Positions 1 to 9,363 of a stretch of 64,000 nt of DNA are shown piece after piece. The position numbers and the translations under genes were made by a program. The notes below the pieces were generated by a model. That model was not told the DNA's origin. It saw only the letters and a program-made list of their open reading frames with translations, and did not search any database. Source of the DNA: Skermanella aerolata KACC 11604 (GTDB taxonomy: Bacteria; Pseudomonadota; Alphaproteobacteria; Azospirillales; Azospirillaceae). The stretch is taken from positions 186,001 through 250,000 of the forward strand of contig NZ_AVFK01000007.1 of assembly GCF_000936425.1 (NCBI RefSeq), read 5' to 3'. The first letter of the stretch is position 1; every line of letters begins with the position of its first letter.

Positions 1-820
1 AGGTTTCCGGCAGCACGCCGCCCTGGATCAGGCTGTAGAACTTCTCGAAATGCGGCCACGACGGCTCGATGTCGTCGGCGGTGTTCCGGAACTGCTTCTT
101 GATCGGCGGGTTCGACGCGCTTTGGAAGTAGCTGGCGATGTCTGGCAGGTTGGGATGCTTCGGATGGCTCTTGAGGCCGGCCGGACGCTGGGTGCCTTCG
201 CCCTGGGACGTGATCGCATCGACCAGATTGGCGACCTGTGCCAGCCCGTCGGAGCCGTCGAGCGTGATGGTCGGCTGCGCGAAGTCGGCGTAGAAGCGCT
301 TGAAGGCATCGACCTGATTGACCGCCTTGATGTGGTCCTTCAACTGCGTCGCGCCGACCGTCACCGCCTGATAGAACTCCCCGATCGAGCCGTAAACGGC
401 GATGTCGGGGTTCGCGTCCACCGGATGGCCGGTATCCCAGAACGGATATTCGACCAGGCAGAAGCCCTGGAGCCGCGCGATGTCGAGCTGCCCGATCTCC
501 GCCCGCGCCGACGGGAACAGCGTCCGGGGGTCCGGATCGTCCAGCGAGAAATCCAGGTGCGGAATATGCGTTCCCTCATAGACCGGGCACTTGAATAGCG
601 GCTTCAGCCCATAGGCGTTGGCGATATTGGCCGCCAGCTGGACATGCAGCATTTCCTGATTGACGACCGACAGGATGAGCTGGAACGCCGCCTCGCCCTG
701 ATCCTTGATAGAATAGGCCGCCGCCATGTAGTACGGGATGGTCCAGAATTCGAGATCGACAGCCGCCTGCAAATGCTCCTGCAACTGTTCCAATGTCCAT
801 TGCGATTCCGCTGAACTCAT
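1..820 (-). CDS. Ferritin-like domain protein (VioB/RebD N-terminal type), 3' end cut by window edge
   Basis: The reading frame starts at the ATG complementary to 818-820, preceded by GGCAGGAG about 7 bases upstream, and stays open to the left edge (273 codons visible). Residues 10-70 form two helices carrying the acidic and ExxH elements of a ferritin-like four-helix bundle (LEFWTIPYYM, then NQEMLH). This layout matches the ferritin-like domain of the iminophenyl-pyruvate dimer synthase (VioB/RebD) family, in which it is often found as a stand-alone protein of unknown reaction. The family and possible di-iron binding follow from the motifs; no substrate can be assigned. No violacein or rebeccamycin genes are visible nearby, so a pigment role is not supported. 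The gene reads away from an AT-rich intergenic region that presumably carries its promoter. Confidence 0.75.
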   Translation of the reverse strand, partial: MSSAESQWTLEQLQEHLQAAVDLEFWTIPYYMAAAYSIKDQGEAAFQLILSVVNQEMLHVQLAANIANAYGLKPLFKCPVYEGTHIPHLDFSLDDPDPRTLFPSARAEIGQLDIARLQGFCLVEYPFWDTGHPVDANPDIAVYGSIGEFYQAVTVGATQLKDHIKAVNQVDAFKRFYADFAQPTITLDGSDGLAQVANLVDAITSQGEGTQRPAGLKSHPKHPNLPDIASYFQSASNPPIKKQFRNTADDIEPSWPHFEKFYSLIQGGVLPET

Positions 821-1162
821 CAGGTGACTCCTGCCCGGAAAATATTGATTTGAGAAATCCCCGGCGGCTGAAACCATGGCCGTTATCGGGGGTGCTATTG
901 GATGCGGGAGAACGACAACAGAAATGCGGTATTTAAGTCAAGAATATTAGTATTAATTTTTATGTTACTTCGGAGGAACAATACTGTTGTATGTTTGGTA
1001 GAGTGCATATCCGAGTAACGTGACAGGTGATTTACTTGGGTATTTCTTGAACAGGCACCGTGCCACGATCTCCGGCTGTATGCCGCCTAGTCCAGGGCTT
1101 GGGCCTATAGGCGTCACCTTAAAACATTCCCGCACGCCAAGCTTGCATTCTCCTCCACTTTA
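821..1162. other. Intergenic, AT-rich region upstream of the ferritin-like gene
   Basis: No supported gene. The stretch around 920-1050 is distinctly AT-rich compared with the rest of the window and lies directly upstream of the leftward ferritin-like gene, so it is the likely promoter region. I could not pick out a convincing -35/-10 pair. It runs into the palindromic repeat element at 1163. Confidence 0.6.
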
Positions 1163-1345
1163 CCGTCATGCCAAGACTTGATCTTGGCATCTCCTGGCGA
1201 AAGCTGACTAGAAGACTTCAACCTGAAGTCCGACTACCAGCAGCCAAGCTCCTGAAAGGAGATACCAAGATCAAGTCTTGGTATGACGGGAAGGGGACAA
1301 GTCTGCCAAAACCAGCGCTTACAAGACTTGATCTTGGCAAGACGG
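1163..1345. repeat. Palindromic interspersed repeat: inverted pair plus a third partial copy
   Basis: Positions 1163-1195 and 1257-1289 are inverted copies of one another, 33 bases with two mismatches, separated by 61 bases. Each arm has its own small palindrome: CCAAGA and TCTTGG flanking CTTGA. An 18-base identical core (caagacttgatcttggca) recurs in direct orientation at 1322-1339. The general form, CGTCAT followed by a short GC-rich palindrome and ending in ATC, resembles short dispersed repeats common in alphaproteobacterial chromosomes. The inner 61 bases also pair imperfectly, so the whole 1163-1289 segment could fold into one long hairpin. It does not lie within a gene. Whether it is mobile (MITE-like) or only a dispersed palindrome cannot be told from one locus. 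Confidence 0.75.
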
Positions 1346-1511
1346 TATGAAGAATTAGCGGAAAGCCCGGCATCTTCTCCATTTGGGAACCGAACAGCTC
1401 TGCTATCCACTTTTGAAAAGTGCGGCTAGTCCCCTGTCCAGCGCCGTTTAAAAAACGCTTTTGAAGCCGGTTCGTATACCCATACACACCAAGGTAGCAT
1501 CACGGGCGGTG

Positions 1512-1865
1512 ATGGCCGAGATGCCGTCGCGCCCGTTTCAGGACGATTTCATCCGGTTCTTCTGCCGGATATCGAGTCCCGATCCCGAAACGCGTGAGGA
1601 AGCGCGCCGGCTGCACAGGGTCAGGATGGATGCGTGGAGCACCCGGCGGAACATTCAGAAGGAATGGTTCGCCAAGGCGGGACTCGATGCCGCGGGCAGG
1701 CATCGCAGGCTCCTGCTCAACGACAAGCACGCCATCGAATGCGAACTCATAGGACATAATGACCGGCCCCGGCAAGGCCATTGTCTTCGCCTGAGCCAGA
1801 GCGCCCGACCCTCCTGGCGGCAGTCTCCAGCCGCCGCCAGGAGCCGCGATAGTGAGCTTCAGTGA
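1512..1865 (+). CDS. Hypothetical small protein
   Basis: An open frame of 117 residues starting at ATG 1512; an upstream ATG at 1461 in the same frame is possible, but that leading part has poor codon bias. From about 1515 to 1800 the third codon positions are strongly G/C-rich, as in real genes of this genome, and the protein is charged (e.g. DDFIRFF, ETREEARRLHRVRMDAW). After about residue 95 the composition becomes irregular, so the true 3' end may differ or the gene may be decaying. No family recognised. An antisense frame (1500-1901) is also open, but its protein is Pro/Gly/Arg-rich and looks like a shadow. It sits alone between the repeat element and the leftward dehydrogenase gene. Confidence 0.35.
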   Translation: MAEMPSRPFQDDFIRFFCRISSPDPETREEARRLHRVRMDAWSTRRNIQKEWFAKAGLDAAGRHRRLLLNDKHAIECELIGHNDRPRQGHCLRLSQSARPSWRQSPAAARSRDSELQ

Positions 1866-1975
1866 CCAACGGTGACGAAACACCGTTTTTTCCTCACCCA
1901 CGCCGGCACCACGACGGCCGGAGCTTCCGCTGCGGCCGCCGATGTTTCACGTGAAAGGCCATTCAGGCCCCGCCC

Positions 1976-3148
1976 TCAGGGCCGCAGCACGACCTTCATG
2001 CATTCGTCCTGCTTGTTGAGGAAGGTCGAATAGCCCGACGCCGCGTCGTTCAGGTTCAGCCGGTGCGTGATGACGAAGCTGGGGTCGATGTCGCCCTTTT
2101 GGATGTGCTCCAGCAGCGGCTTCATGTAATGCTGCACATGGGCCTGCCCCGCCTTGATCGTCAGCGACCGGTTCACGACGGCGCCGAACGGGAACTTGTC
2201 GACGAACCCGCCATAGACGCCGATCACCGAAACAGTGCCGCCGTTGCGGCATGACAGGATCGCTTCGCGCAGGGCGATGATCCTGTCGGTTTCCAGCATC
2301 ATCGCCTGCTTGGCGCGGTCATAGGCGCCGATCAGGCCCATGCCGTGGGCTTCCATGCCGACCGCGTCGATGCAAGCGTCCGGACCGCGCCCGCCGGTCA
2401 TTTCCCGCAGGGCCTCGGGCACGCTGTCGACTTCGGCGTAGTTGATCGTCTCGGCCCCGCCCTGCTCGCTCGCCATCTTCAGCCGGTAGGGGAACCGGTC
2501 GATCGCGATGACCCGCTCGGCGCCAAGCAGGAAGGCGCTCTTGATCGCGAACTGGCCGACCGGGCCGCAGCCCCAGACCGCGATGGTGTCGCCCCGCTTG
2601 ATGTTGCAATTGTCGGCGCCCATGTAGCCGGTCGGAAAGATGTCGGACAGGAAGAGCACCTGTTCGTCCGGCATGCCGTCCGGGATCTTGATCGGTCCGA
2701 CATCGGCATAGGGCACGCGGGCGTATTCCGCCTGACCGCCGGCATAGCCACCCAGCATGTGGGAATAACCGTAGATCGCGGCCGGCGAGTAGCCCCACAG
2801 CTTTTCGGCCATCCAGGCATTCGGGTTGGAGTTCTCGCAGACCGAGTACAGGTGGCTCTCGCAGTTCATGCAATGGCCGCAGGCGATCGGGAACGGCACC
2901 ACGACGCGGTCGCCGACCTTCAGCTTCTTCACGTCGCGGCCGACCTCCACCACCTCGCCCATGAACTCATGGCCCATGATGTCGCCCTTCTCCATCGACG
3001 GGATGAACCCGTTGTACAGGTGAAGGTCGGACCCGCAGATCGCCGTGGACGTGATCCGGACGATCGCGTCGTCTGGGTTCAGGATCTTGGGATCGGGCAC
3101 GTTCCGGACCTGGATATCCTTGGTCCCCATCCAGCATGTGGCTCTCAT
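1976..3148 (-). CDS. Zinc-dependent alcohol dehydrogenase (formaldehyde dehydrogenase-like MDR)
   Basis: A 390-residue medium-chain dehydrogenase. Catalytic zinc ligands are visible at Cys38 and His60-Glu61, and the structural zinc lobe has Cys90, Cys93, Cys96 and Cys104 in the usual CxxCxxCx7C spacing. The Rossmann nucleotide site is [12 protein letters not shown] around residue 190. The length and the insertion around residues 105-150 resemble the glutathione-independent formaldehyde dehydrogenase-like subgroup of zinc alcohol dehydrogenases, which oxidise small aldehydes or alcohols with NAD(P). Its start overlaps the stop of the upstream SRPBCC gene (ATGA), so the two are translationally coupled. 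That pairing suggests a common stress or detoxification role, but the physiological substrate is unknown. Confidence 0.9.
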   Translation of the reverse strand: MRATCWMGTKDIQVRNVPDPKILNPDDAIVRITSTAICGSDLHLYNGFIPSMEKGDIMGHEFMGEVVEVGRDVKKLKVGDRVVVPFPIACGHCMNCESHLYSVCENSNPNAWMAEKLWGYSPAAIYGYSHMLGGYAGGQAEYARVPYADVGPIKIPDGMPDEQVLFLSDIFPTGYMGADNCNIKRGDTIAVWGCGPVGQFAIKSAFLLGAERVIAIDRFPYRLKMASEQGGAETINYAEVDSVPEALREMTGGRGPDACIDAVGMEAHGMGLIGAYDRAKQAMMLETDRIIALREAILSCRNGGTVSVIGVYGGFVDKFPFGAVVNRSLTIKAGQAHVQHYMKPLLEHIQKGDIDPSFVITHRLNLNDAASGYSTFLNKQDECMKVVLRP

Positions 3149-4209
3149 GATTTCGCCCCCTGATATGTTCCCGTCCTGAGTTCCGCCTCGACCGCCTCGG
3201 GCAGCTTCGACGGCGGTCTGGCCGGATGCCTGACCAGCGCGAAGCTGGTGTCCGACCGCGTGAGATGGCCGGTCTCGACGATCTGCTTGAAGGCCCGCAG
3301 GTGGTCCGCCACCTGCTGGACCGGCTCCTTGCCGAACAGCTTAGCGATCTTGGCCCCGATGGCCCCACCAGGGGGATCGACCCGCATCTCGACCTCGACC
3401 ACCGTGCCCCGGTTGGCCGGCCTCTGCTTGAAGGTCACCGAACCGGCGTTGTGGACGCTCGATCCGGCCACGGATGCCCAGGCGATCCGCTCGTTCGGTA
3501 CGTCCTCGGTGATCTCCGCGTCCCACTCGACCGTGAAGCCGGCCACTCCCCTGGCCTTCCAGTGCGAGCGCTTGTCGTCCAGCTTCCGGATCTCTTCCAT
3601 ATGGGTCATGAACCGGGGCAGGTTGTCGAAGTCGCGCCAGAAGCGGTAAAGCTCCTCCGGCGGGCGGTTGATGGTGATGCTCTTCCTGACGTGGACGGCG
3701 CCGCTCCAGCGCTGATCCTCCACGGACCGGGCATGGTCACGGCCACCGACACCCTGCCTTCCGGCAGAGGCGTCATCGGCGTCGTGCTCGGTCAGCTGGC
3801 GGCCGCACAGCAGGTCGAGCGCCATGACGCCCACGACGGCGACGGTCGCGGCGGCGACCCGTTCCTTGTCGGTACGGTCCGATGCCCAGGCGCCGCCAAG
3901 CAGCGAAAGGTCCATAACGTCGCCGCCGACCCGTGCCCATACCCATCCCTCGGGATGGGGTTGCGACAGGATACCCAATCCGCTGGCGACCTCGCGCATC
4001 CCAACGGCGCGCATCATCTGCCGGTTCTCGTCATCGTCGGGAACACCGATCAGGCGCGCCATTTCGCCGGGCGCCGCAATTTGGGCCAGACCCAGTCCCA
4101 GGCTGAACCAGCCGAGGCCCTGGGCCAGCCGCTCCCCGTTCTCGCCGGAGCGGCCCCGGTTCCGGATAGCGCCCCTGTTCTCTCCAGCCCCCGTGTTCTG
4201 TCTTGCCAT
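3145..4209 (-). CDS. SRPBCC (cyclase/dehydrase) family protein with hydrophobic N-terminal part
   Basis: 354 residues from the ATG at 4207-4209; the frame is open further upstream, but that part is unlike a protein and has no ribosome site. Residues ~30-150 contain two hydrophobic, probably membrane-associated stretches ([11 protein letters not shown] and [12 protein letters not shown]). Residues ~175-325 form an SRPBCC/polyketide-cyclase-like domain, opening with the typical [20 protein letters not shown] segment and [14 protein letters not shown] proteins bind hydrophobic ligands. The stop overlaps the start of the downstream zinc dehydrogenase (ATGA), which argues for one mRNA. The ligand is unknown; the fusion of a membrane-like domain to an SRPBCC domain suggests a lipid or quinone-like compound, but that is inference. 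Confidence 0.82.
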   Translation of the reverse strand: MARQNTGAGENRGAIRNRGRSGENGERLAQGLGWFSLGLGLAQIAAPGEMARLIGVPDDDENRQMMRAVGMREVASGLGILSQPHPEGWVWARVGGDVMDLSLLGGAWASDRTDKERVAAATVAVVGVMALDLLCGRQLTEHDADDASAGRQGVGGRDHARSVEDQRWSGAVHVRKSITINRPPEELYRFWRDFDNLPRFMTHMEEIRKLDDKRSHWKARGVAGFTVEWDAEITEDVPNERIAWASVAGSSVHNAGSVTFKQRPANRGTVVEVEMRVDPPGGAIGAKIAKLFGKEPVQQVADHLRAFKQIVETGHLTRSDTSFALVRHPARPPSKLPEAVEAELRTGTYQGAKS

Positions 4210-4408
4210 GGTATGCGATCTCCATTGGATCAACGGTCCGAAACCCGTTTCCCCCGGGATTCTGGTGTGCCCAACAGAACAGCCGGGCAATCCTTTCGCA
4301 CTCCGTTCGGGGTACATCCCGCTTACGGGCGACGCGGGTGGACAGCACGGTCCGTTGCCCATAGGGTCTACGCACGGAAACCGGGCAAAAGAACAGGGTG
4401 GAAAAGAC

Positions 4409-5350
4409 ATGCGGATTCTCGTGGTCGGGGCCGGCGGCATCGGCGGCTACTACGGCGGCAGGCTGCTGAACGCGGGGCGGGACGTGACATTCCTCGTCCG
4501 CCAGCGCCGCGCCGCCCAACTGGCGGAAGCCGGTCTGGTCGTCCGCAGCCCCCACGGCGATCTCGACCTTCCGGCCCCGCCGACCGTCCTGGCGCAGGAC
4601 ATCGCGGCCCCTTTCGACCTCATCCTGCTCAGTTGCAAGGCCTACGACCTGGAAGCGGCGATGGACTCTCTGGCGCCGGCCTGTGGACCGGACACGCTGA
4701 TCCTTCCCGTCCTTAACGGCATGCGCCACATGGACCTGCTGACCGCCCGCTTCGGCGCAAGCCGGGTGCTCGGCGGCCTGTGCCTGATCTCGGTCGTCCT
4801 CGATCCCGATGGCCGCGTCCTCCACCTCAACGACCTCCACGGCCTGACCTTCGGCGAGCCGGCCGGCGGGCGCACCTCCCGGGTCGACGCCGTCGCGGCG
4901 GAACTGACCGGCGCCGGGTTCGATGCCCGCCTCAGCGGGTCGATCCTTCAGGACATGTGGGAGAAGTGGATCTTCATCGCGACCGGAGCCGGGGCCACCT
5001 GCCTGATGCGCGCCGCTATCGGCGACATCGTGGCAGCGGGCGCCGACCACGTCGTGACGTCGCTGCTGGCCGAAAGCTCGGCCATCGCGGCGTCGGAAGG
5101 CTTCCCGCCCCGGGCAGCCGCGACGGAACGCGCCCGAGACACCTACACCAAGCCCGGTTCGACCATGACCGCCTCCATGCTGCGCGACATGGAACGCGGC
5201 GGTCCGATCGAAGCCGACCAGATCGTCGGCGACCTGCTGCGCCGAGGCGGCGACCCGGCGGCCAACCCGACCCTCCGCATCGTCCTCGGTCACCTGAAAG
5301 CCTATGAAGCCCGCCGGGTGCGGGAGGCGGCGGCGGGAACCGCCGGCTGA
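4409..5350 (+). CDS. panE: 2-dehydropantoate 2-reductase (ketopantoate reductase family)
   Basis: 313 residues from ATG 4409, preceded by a purine-rich AGGGTGG; the frame is open far upstream but that part is antisense to the SRPBCC gene. The N-terminus carries the NADP-binding motif MRILVVGAGGIGGYYGG. LLSCKAYDLEAAM includes the conserved Lys of the family (SxKxxD/Y type), and the C-terminal half has the ketopantoate reductase helical domain with the S/TM-rich segment KPGSTMTASMLRDMERG followed by EADQIVGDL. The enzyme reduces ketopantoate to pantoate in coenzyme A synthesis. Family members also act on other 2-keto acids, and many genomes carry several paralogs, so the pantothenate role is likely but not certain. 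It diverges from the SRPBCC gene across a 199-base region. Confidence 0.85.
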   Translation: MRILVVGAGGIGGYYGGRLLNAGRDVTFLVRQRRAAQLAEAGLVVRSPHGDLDLPAPPTVLAQDIAAPFDLILLSCKAYDLEAAMDSLAPACGPDTLILPVLNGMRHMDLLTARFGASRVLGGLCLISVVLDPDGRVLHLNDLHGLTFGEPAGGRTSRVDAVAAELTGAGFDARLSGSILQDMWEKWIFIATGAGATCLMRAAIGDIVAAGADHVVTSLLAESSAIAASEGFPPRAAATERARDTYTKPGSTMTASMLRDMERGGPIEADQIVGDLLRRGGDPAANPTLRIVLGHLKAYEARRVREAAAGTAG

Positions 5351-5357
5351 ACCGGAT

Positions 5358-6329
5358 TCAGCTCCGCAGGAAGAACGACTCGCGGGAGTGCAGGTCGAGT
5401 ATCCGGCTCACCGCCACTCCGTCCAACGGCCCGGCGGCGGAGGCGGCGGCGTTTTCCTCCGCCTCCGCCGCGCTCAGGATGCCGGGGATAGTGGTCGCCA
5501 CTTCGGGAAACGAAAGGCAGAAGCGCAGCGCCGTCCGGCTCCAGTCCCGACCCGGCGCCTGGCCCGATCCGGCGGCATCGTGCAGTTGCCTCGCACCGTC
5601 GGCCCAGCGGACGATCTGCGCACGGCTCCAGGCGGTCCGATGGTCGTCATCGGCGAAGCGCGTGGTCTCGTCCACGGTGCCGGAGAGGAAACCGAAGCAC
5701 AGGGGCGTCCGGGCGATCACCCCGATGCCGTGGAAAGCGGCTTCCGCCAGCAGCCCCGATGTCGCCGCCCGGACATCCAGCATGTTCAGGTTGACCTGGA
5801 CGACCGCCGCGGGAACGACGCCGATCAGGGCCGACGCCTCCTGCGGCGACTTGACGGAAACTCCCCACGCCCTGATCGTGCCGGCCTCGCGCAGGCCGTC
5901 CAGCGTCGCCACGACATCGGGGTCGGCGGCGAACAGGCCGGCCGGCGGGTTGTGAAGTTGCAGCAGGTCGATGGCGTCGCCGCCCAGCCGGCGAAGGCTC
6001 GCCTCGGCCGAGCGGAGCAAGGCGGCCGGGCTGAAGTCGGGTGGCTGGCCCCATCGCTGCTGGCCGGCCTTGGTGGCGACGACGATACGGGACCGCCGCC
6101 GCCGGAACGCCTCGCCGATCAGCGTCTCGCTGTGGCCGTCGCCATAGGCGGGTGCCGTATCGTAGAAGGTGATGCCCAGATCGAAGGCGCGTGACAGCGC
6201 CGTTCGGGACCCGGCGTCGTCGGTAGCGCCGTAGGATGTCGCGCCGGCCGTCGCCCCGCCGATCCCCCAGGCGCCGAAGCCGATTTCCGATACTTCCAGG
6301 CCGGTCGAGCCGAGCGGGCGGTATTTCAT
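5358..6329 (-). CDS. Aldo/keto reductase (aldose/L-fucose dehydrogenase-like)
   Basis: 323 residues starting at the ATG 6327-6329. The protein opens with the family hallmark MKYRPLGSTGLEVSEIGFG. The AKR catalytic tetrad is visible: Asp in FYDTAPAYG, Tyr four residues on, Lys in VVATKAG and His in DLLQLHNPP. The N-terminal and C-terminal features resemble the D-threo-aldose/L-fucose dehydrogenase branch. It would be a cytoplasmic TIM-barrel NAD(P)H oxidoreductase acting on a sugar or small aldehyde. It lies 35 bases downstream of the radical SAM gene on the same strand and may be co-transcribed with it, placing a sugar oxidoreductase at the edge of the glycan locus. Its 3' end faces the panE 3' end with 7 bases between. 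Confidence 0.85.
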   Translation of the reverse strand: MKYRPLGSTGLEVSEIGFGAWGIGGATAGATSYGATDDAGSRTALSRAFDLGITFYDTAPAYGDGHSETLIGEAFRRRRSRIVVATKAGQQRWGQPPDFSPAALLRSAEASLRRLGGDAIDLLQLHNPPAGLFAADPDVVATLDGLREAGTIRAWGVSVKSPQEASALIGVVPAAVVQVNLNMLDVRAATSGLLAEAAFHGIGVIARTPLCFGFLSGTVDETTRFADDDHRTAWSRAQIVRWADGARQLHDAAGSGQAPGRDWSRTALRFCLSFPEVATTIPGILSAAEAEENAAASAAGPLDGVAVSRILDLHSRESFFLRS

Positions 6330-6364
6330 GGAGAGTTTCCCCAGTTCGCGGTCGGCAGGGATCG

Positions 6365-8356
6365 TCAGTAGTGTCCGGCCAGTTCCCGGTGGACGGTCCG
6401 GTTGCCGTAGAGGTAGGCGCCCTTCTTGTTGCCCCACCAGACGACCTCCCGGCACCATGTCGCGAAGTCGTCATAGGCTTGGCTGGAGCGCTCGATATGG
6501 ACAATGGCCGGGCTCCGGGGCAGCTCGCCGGCTGGCTGCGGCTCGCCCGGTTCGCCCTGGAGTTCATCGGCGTAGAGGCCGAGGACGTCGAACTCGACTT
6601 TCACGTCAAGGTCGTCGCGCACGAAGGGCTGCTTGACCAGGGCATGGTTCAGGCGGACGGCATCGGCGATCGCCTCCGCCGCGGCTCCCCGCACTCCGGT
6701 CACTTCGCGGATCAGGCGTCCGCCTTCCGCATGGAAGTCGCCGAGCCTGCCCTCGGCGGTCAGCTTGATGAATATGTATTCGTCCGCCGGCCAGTAGATA
6801 TCCAGCCATTCCGGGGCATGGACGTATTCCGGCCCGCCCTGCTGGATCGACCGCGCTTCGGCCATCAGGAAGTCGCGGATCTCGCCGAGCAGCGGATAAC
6901 GGCCGGCATCGACATCCACGAAGGCTTCGATCAGCGTCCGGTAGGGTGTTCCCGCCAGCGAACGGGCGGCGATGATCGGGATCTGGAAAAGCTTGTCGAA
7001 ATGCAGCAAGGCGGCGATCCAGCAGAACGTCCGGGTGCGGCGCCAGTCTGCCGGCGGCATCGCCGCGGTGGCGACGACCAGTTGCTGGCTCTCCGGGACG
7101 TCGTCCTCCATATCCTCCCGCCGCCCATGGATGTTGATGATATCGGACTGGACGGTGACCATGCCGTGGCGGGCCTGGTATTCCGGATCTCCCATTTCGG
7201 CATTGGGCAGGATCGAGAGGTTGTTGAACTGGATGCGGTTGTGCTGGCCGCTTTCCATCAGCCGGTCGACGCCGCCGACGAAGCTCTCATAGGTTTCGCC
7301 GGGAAGCCCCAGGATCAGGTCGGAGTAGGTCTCCACCCGGTCCCGGGCAAACCGCCGCTGAAGTTCCAAATAGGCGTCCAGCGATATGTTCTGCCGCTTG
7401 ATGCTGGCCAGGGTCGTCGCGTCCAGGCTCTGCATGGACAGCGCGACTCCCTTGTTCAGTCCGGCGTCGGATAGGATCTTCTGGGTCTCATAAGCCCGCT
7501 CGGTCGCGTTCTTGGTGTTCTGCACCGACAGCGCATGGGGATAGCCGGTGCGCGCCTTCGTCTCCGCAACGAAGCGGGAGATCTCGACATCCCGCTTGAG
7601 GATCCCGAAATTGGCGTCGCAGCAGAAGATATACTCGATCCGACGGTCCGCGAACCACTCGACCTCGCGCCTCAGCCGCTCCATGGCGAATTGCCCGACC
7701 TTCGACGCCGTCGCCGATCCCCAGTCGCAGAAGGTGCATTGGAACGGACATCCCCGGTTCGTCTCCCACAGTCCGATCCAGGTTTCGCTGGGATGGGCCT
7801 CGATCAGGGGATCGAACACGCCGGTCAGGAAAGGTGACGGGATCTCGTCCAGGTCGCGGATGCGGGGGCTGGCCGGGTTGTTCCGGAACGTGCCGTCCGG
7901 TGCGATGAAACTGATGCCGGGAACGTCGTGCCAACCGCCGTCCTGCAGGCTCTCCAGCAAGGCCAGGTATGCGCGCTCGCCTTCGCCATGGACGGCGACG
8001 TCGATGAAGGGATGCTTCCGCAGGAACTCTTCGCACCGGTCGGGGACATGGGGGCCGCCGAAGACGATCACTGTCCGGGGGCACAGCTTCTTCAGGCGGC
8101 GCGCGATCTCCACCGAGATGCGGGCGTTCCAGACATACAGGCTGAACCCGGCGACATCGACCCCCAGCAACTGCTCGACGGCCTGCCATACCGGCATCCG
8201 CCGGTAGACAGGCAGCCGGAACTCGTACCGCGACGGTTCCCGCGCATGCCGCTGGACGAAGGCCTGGAGGACACCGAGGGAATAGGGCAGATAGCTTTGG
8301 CCGGAAAAGCTGTTGTTGATCTGGACTTGGCCGATAGCCAGGGTGCCGGTGGTCAT
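6365..8356 (-). CDS. B12-binding-type radical SAM protein
   Basis: 663 residues. Residues ~1-150 form a cobalamin-binding-like Rossmann domain (IVFGGPHVPDRCEEFL), although the classical DxHxxG lower-ligand motif is not seen. The radical SAM core follows with the cluster motif CxxxCxxC at Cys203, Cys207 and Cys210 (RGCPFQCTFCDWG), the GGE-like and SMQSLD segments and LILGLPGETYESF. About 200 further residues have no recognised domain. Such proteins carry out methylations or carbon-skeleton changes, often on lipids, antibiotics or sugars. The neighbouring GmhB/GmhA/GT61 genes suggest a role in glycan or lipid modification, but the substrate is unknown. ATG at 8354-8356. It diverges from the SDR gene across a 236-base region that probably carries both promoters. 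Confidence 0.85.
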   Translation of the reverse strand: MTTGTLAIGQVQINNSFSGQSYLPYSLGVLQAFVQRHAREPSRYEFRLPVYRRMPVWQAVEQLLGVDVAGFSLYVWNARISVEIARRLKKLCPRTVIVFGGPHVPDRCEEFLRKHPFIDVAVHGEGERAYLALLESLQDGGWHDVPGISFIAPDGTFRNNPASPRIRDLDEIPSPFLTGVFDPLIEAHPSETWIGLWETNRGCPFQCTFCDWGSATASKVGQFAMERLRREVEWFADRRIEYIFCCDANFGILKRDVEISRFVAETKARTGYPHALSVQNTKNATERAYETQKILSDAGLNKGVALSMQSLDATTLASIKRQNISLDAYLELQRRFARDRVETYSDLILGLPGETYESFVGGVDRLMESGQHNRIQFNNLSILPNAEMGDPEYQARHGMVTVQSDIINIHGRREDMEDDVPESQQLVVATAAMPPADWRRTRTFCWIAALLHFDKLFQIPIIAARSLAGTPYRTLIEAFVDVDAGRYPLLGEIRDFLMAEARSIQQGGPEYVHAPEWLDIYWPADEYIFIKLTAEGRLGDFHAEGGRLIREVTGVRGAAAEAIADAVRLNHALVKQPFVRDDLDVKVEFDVLGLYADELQGEPGEPQPAGELPRSPAIVHIERSSQAYDDFATWCREVVWWGNKKGAYLYGNRTVHRELAGHY

Positions 8357-8592
8357 GCTGCCGCCCCTATCATATTGCTCCAGCGCCGCTTAATCTGGCT
8401 CGATAATCCGAACGACGCCGGCCGAGAGGCATTGGCCGGACAGCACCGGCCGAACGGCACAAGCAGGTATGGCCAACGTCGTAAGGCCCAGCATTGCCAA
8501 AATGCGCTTAGTAATTCCTTAAGAAGCTGCCGCGAGCCTGATGTAACTTTCCATCGCGCCTGAACACATGCTTCGAATTGCAGGTAGACGAC

Positions 8593-9363
8593 ATGACGGA
8601 GCGCAGCGCTTCCCTTCAAGCCGCCGGCCGGGTCGCCCTGGTGACGGGAGCGAGCCGCGGTATCGGTGCCGCGACCGTGATCAGCCTAGCGGGCGCCGGA
8701 TACCGCGTCGGCGTTAACTATCGCACCGGCGAAGCCGAGGCGGCAGCCGTCGTCGCCCGCATCCGGGCGGCGGGCGGCACGGCGGCGGCGATCCAGGGCG
8801 ATATCGCCCGGGAGGAGGATGTCGTCAGGCTCTTCGCGGAGGTAGACCGCGCCTTGGGGCCGCTCTCGGCCCTGGTCGCGAATGCCGGCATCAGCGGCGG
8901 CTTCGGCCGGATCGACGACGTCACTGGCGACACGCTGCGCGCCGTCTTTGAAACCAATGTCTACGGGACGTTCTGGTGCTGCCGCGAGGCGGTTCGCCGC
9001 CTGTCCACCGCCCATGGCGGACAGGGCGGCGGGATCGTGCTGGTATCGTCCCAGGCCGCCCGGTTCGGCGGCAACCGGCTCGGTCCCTATGCCGCCTCCA
9101 AGGCGGCGATCAATGCGCTGACGATAGGCCTTGCGCGCGAAGTGGCGGCCGAGGGCATCCGGGTCAACGCCGTCAGTCCCGGCGTCATCGAGACGGACCA
9201 GCAGTCGGACATCCCGGCCGACCGCCGCGCGGCGCTGGAGGCGAGCATTCCGATGGGCCGGCTGGGCACGCCCGAAGAGGTCGCCGAAACCATATGCTGG
9301 CTGTTGTCGGACAGTTCGTCCTATGTCAGCGGATCGATAATTCCGGTTCACGGGGCGCGCTGA
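8593..9363 (+). CDS. Short-chain dehydrogenase/reductase (3-oxoacyl-ACP reductase-like)
   Basis: 256 residues from ATG 8593; a TTG at 8578 in frame is less likely. The classical SDR features are present: VTGASRGIGAA nucleotide motif near the N-terminus, NAGISGG, and the catalytic Ser-Tyr-Lys in VSSQAARFGG...PYAASKAA. The C-terminal end (GRLGTPEEVAETICWLLSD, YVSGSIIPVHGAR) is typical of the FabG/glucose dehydrogenase-like branch. It reduces a ketone or oxidises an alcohol with NAD(P); the substrate is not predictable. Its 3' end overlaps the 3' end of the convergent gmhB gene by 38 bases, which is unusual tight packing. It borders the heptose genes but reads towards them. Confidence 0.85.
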   Translation: MTERSASLQAAGRVALVTGASRGIGAATVISLAGAGYRVGVNYRTGEAEAAAVVARIRAAGGTAAAIQGDIAREEDVVRLFAEVDRALGPLSALVANAGISGGFGRIDDVTGDTLRAVFETNVYGTFWCCREAVRRLSTAHGGQGGGIVLVSSQAARFGGNRLGPYAASKAAINALTIGLAREVAAEGIRVNAVSPGVIETDQQSDIPADRRAALEASIPMGRLGTPEEVAETICWLLSDSSSYVSGSIIPVHGAR

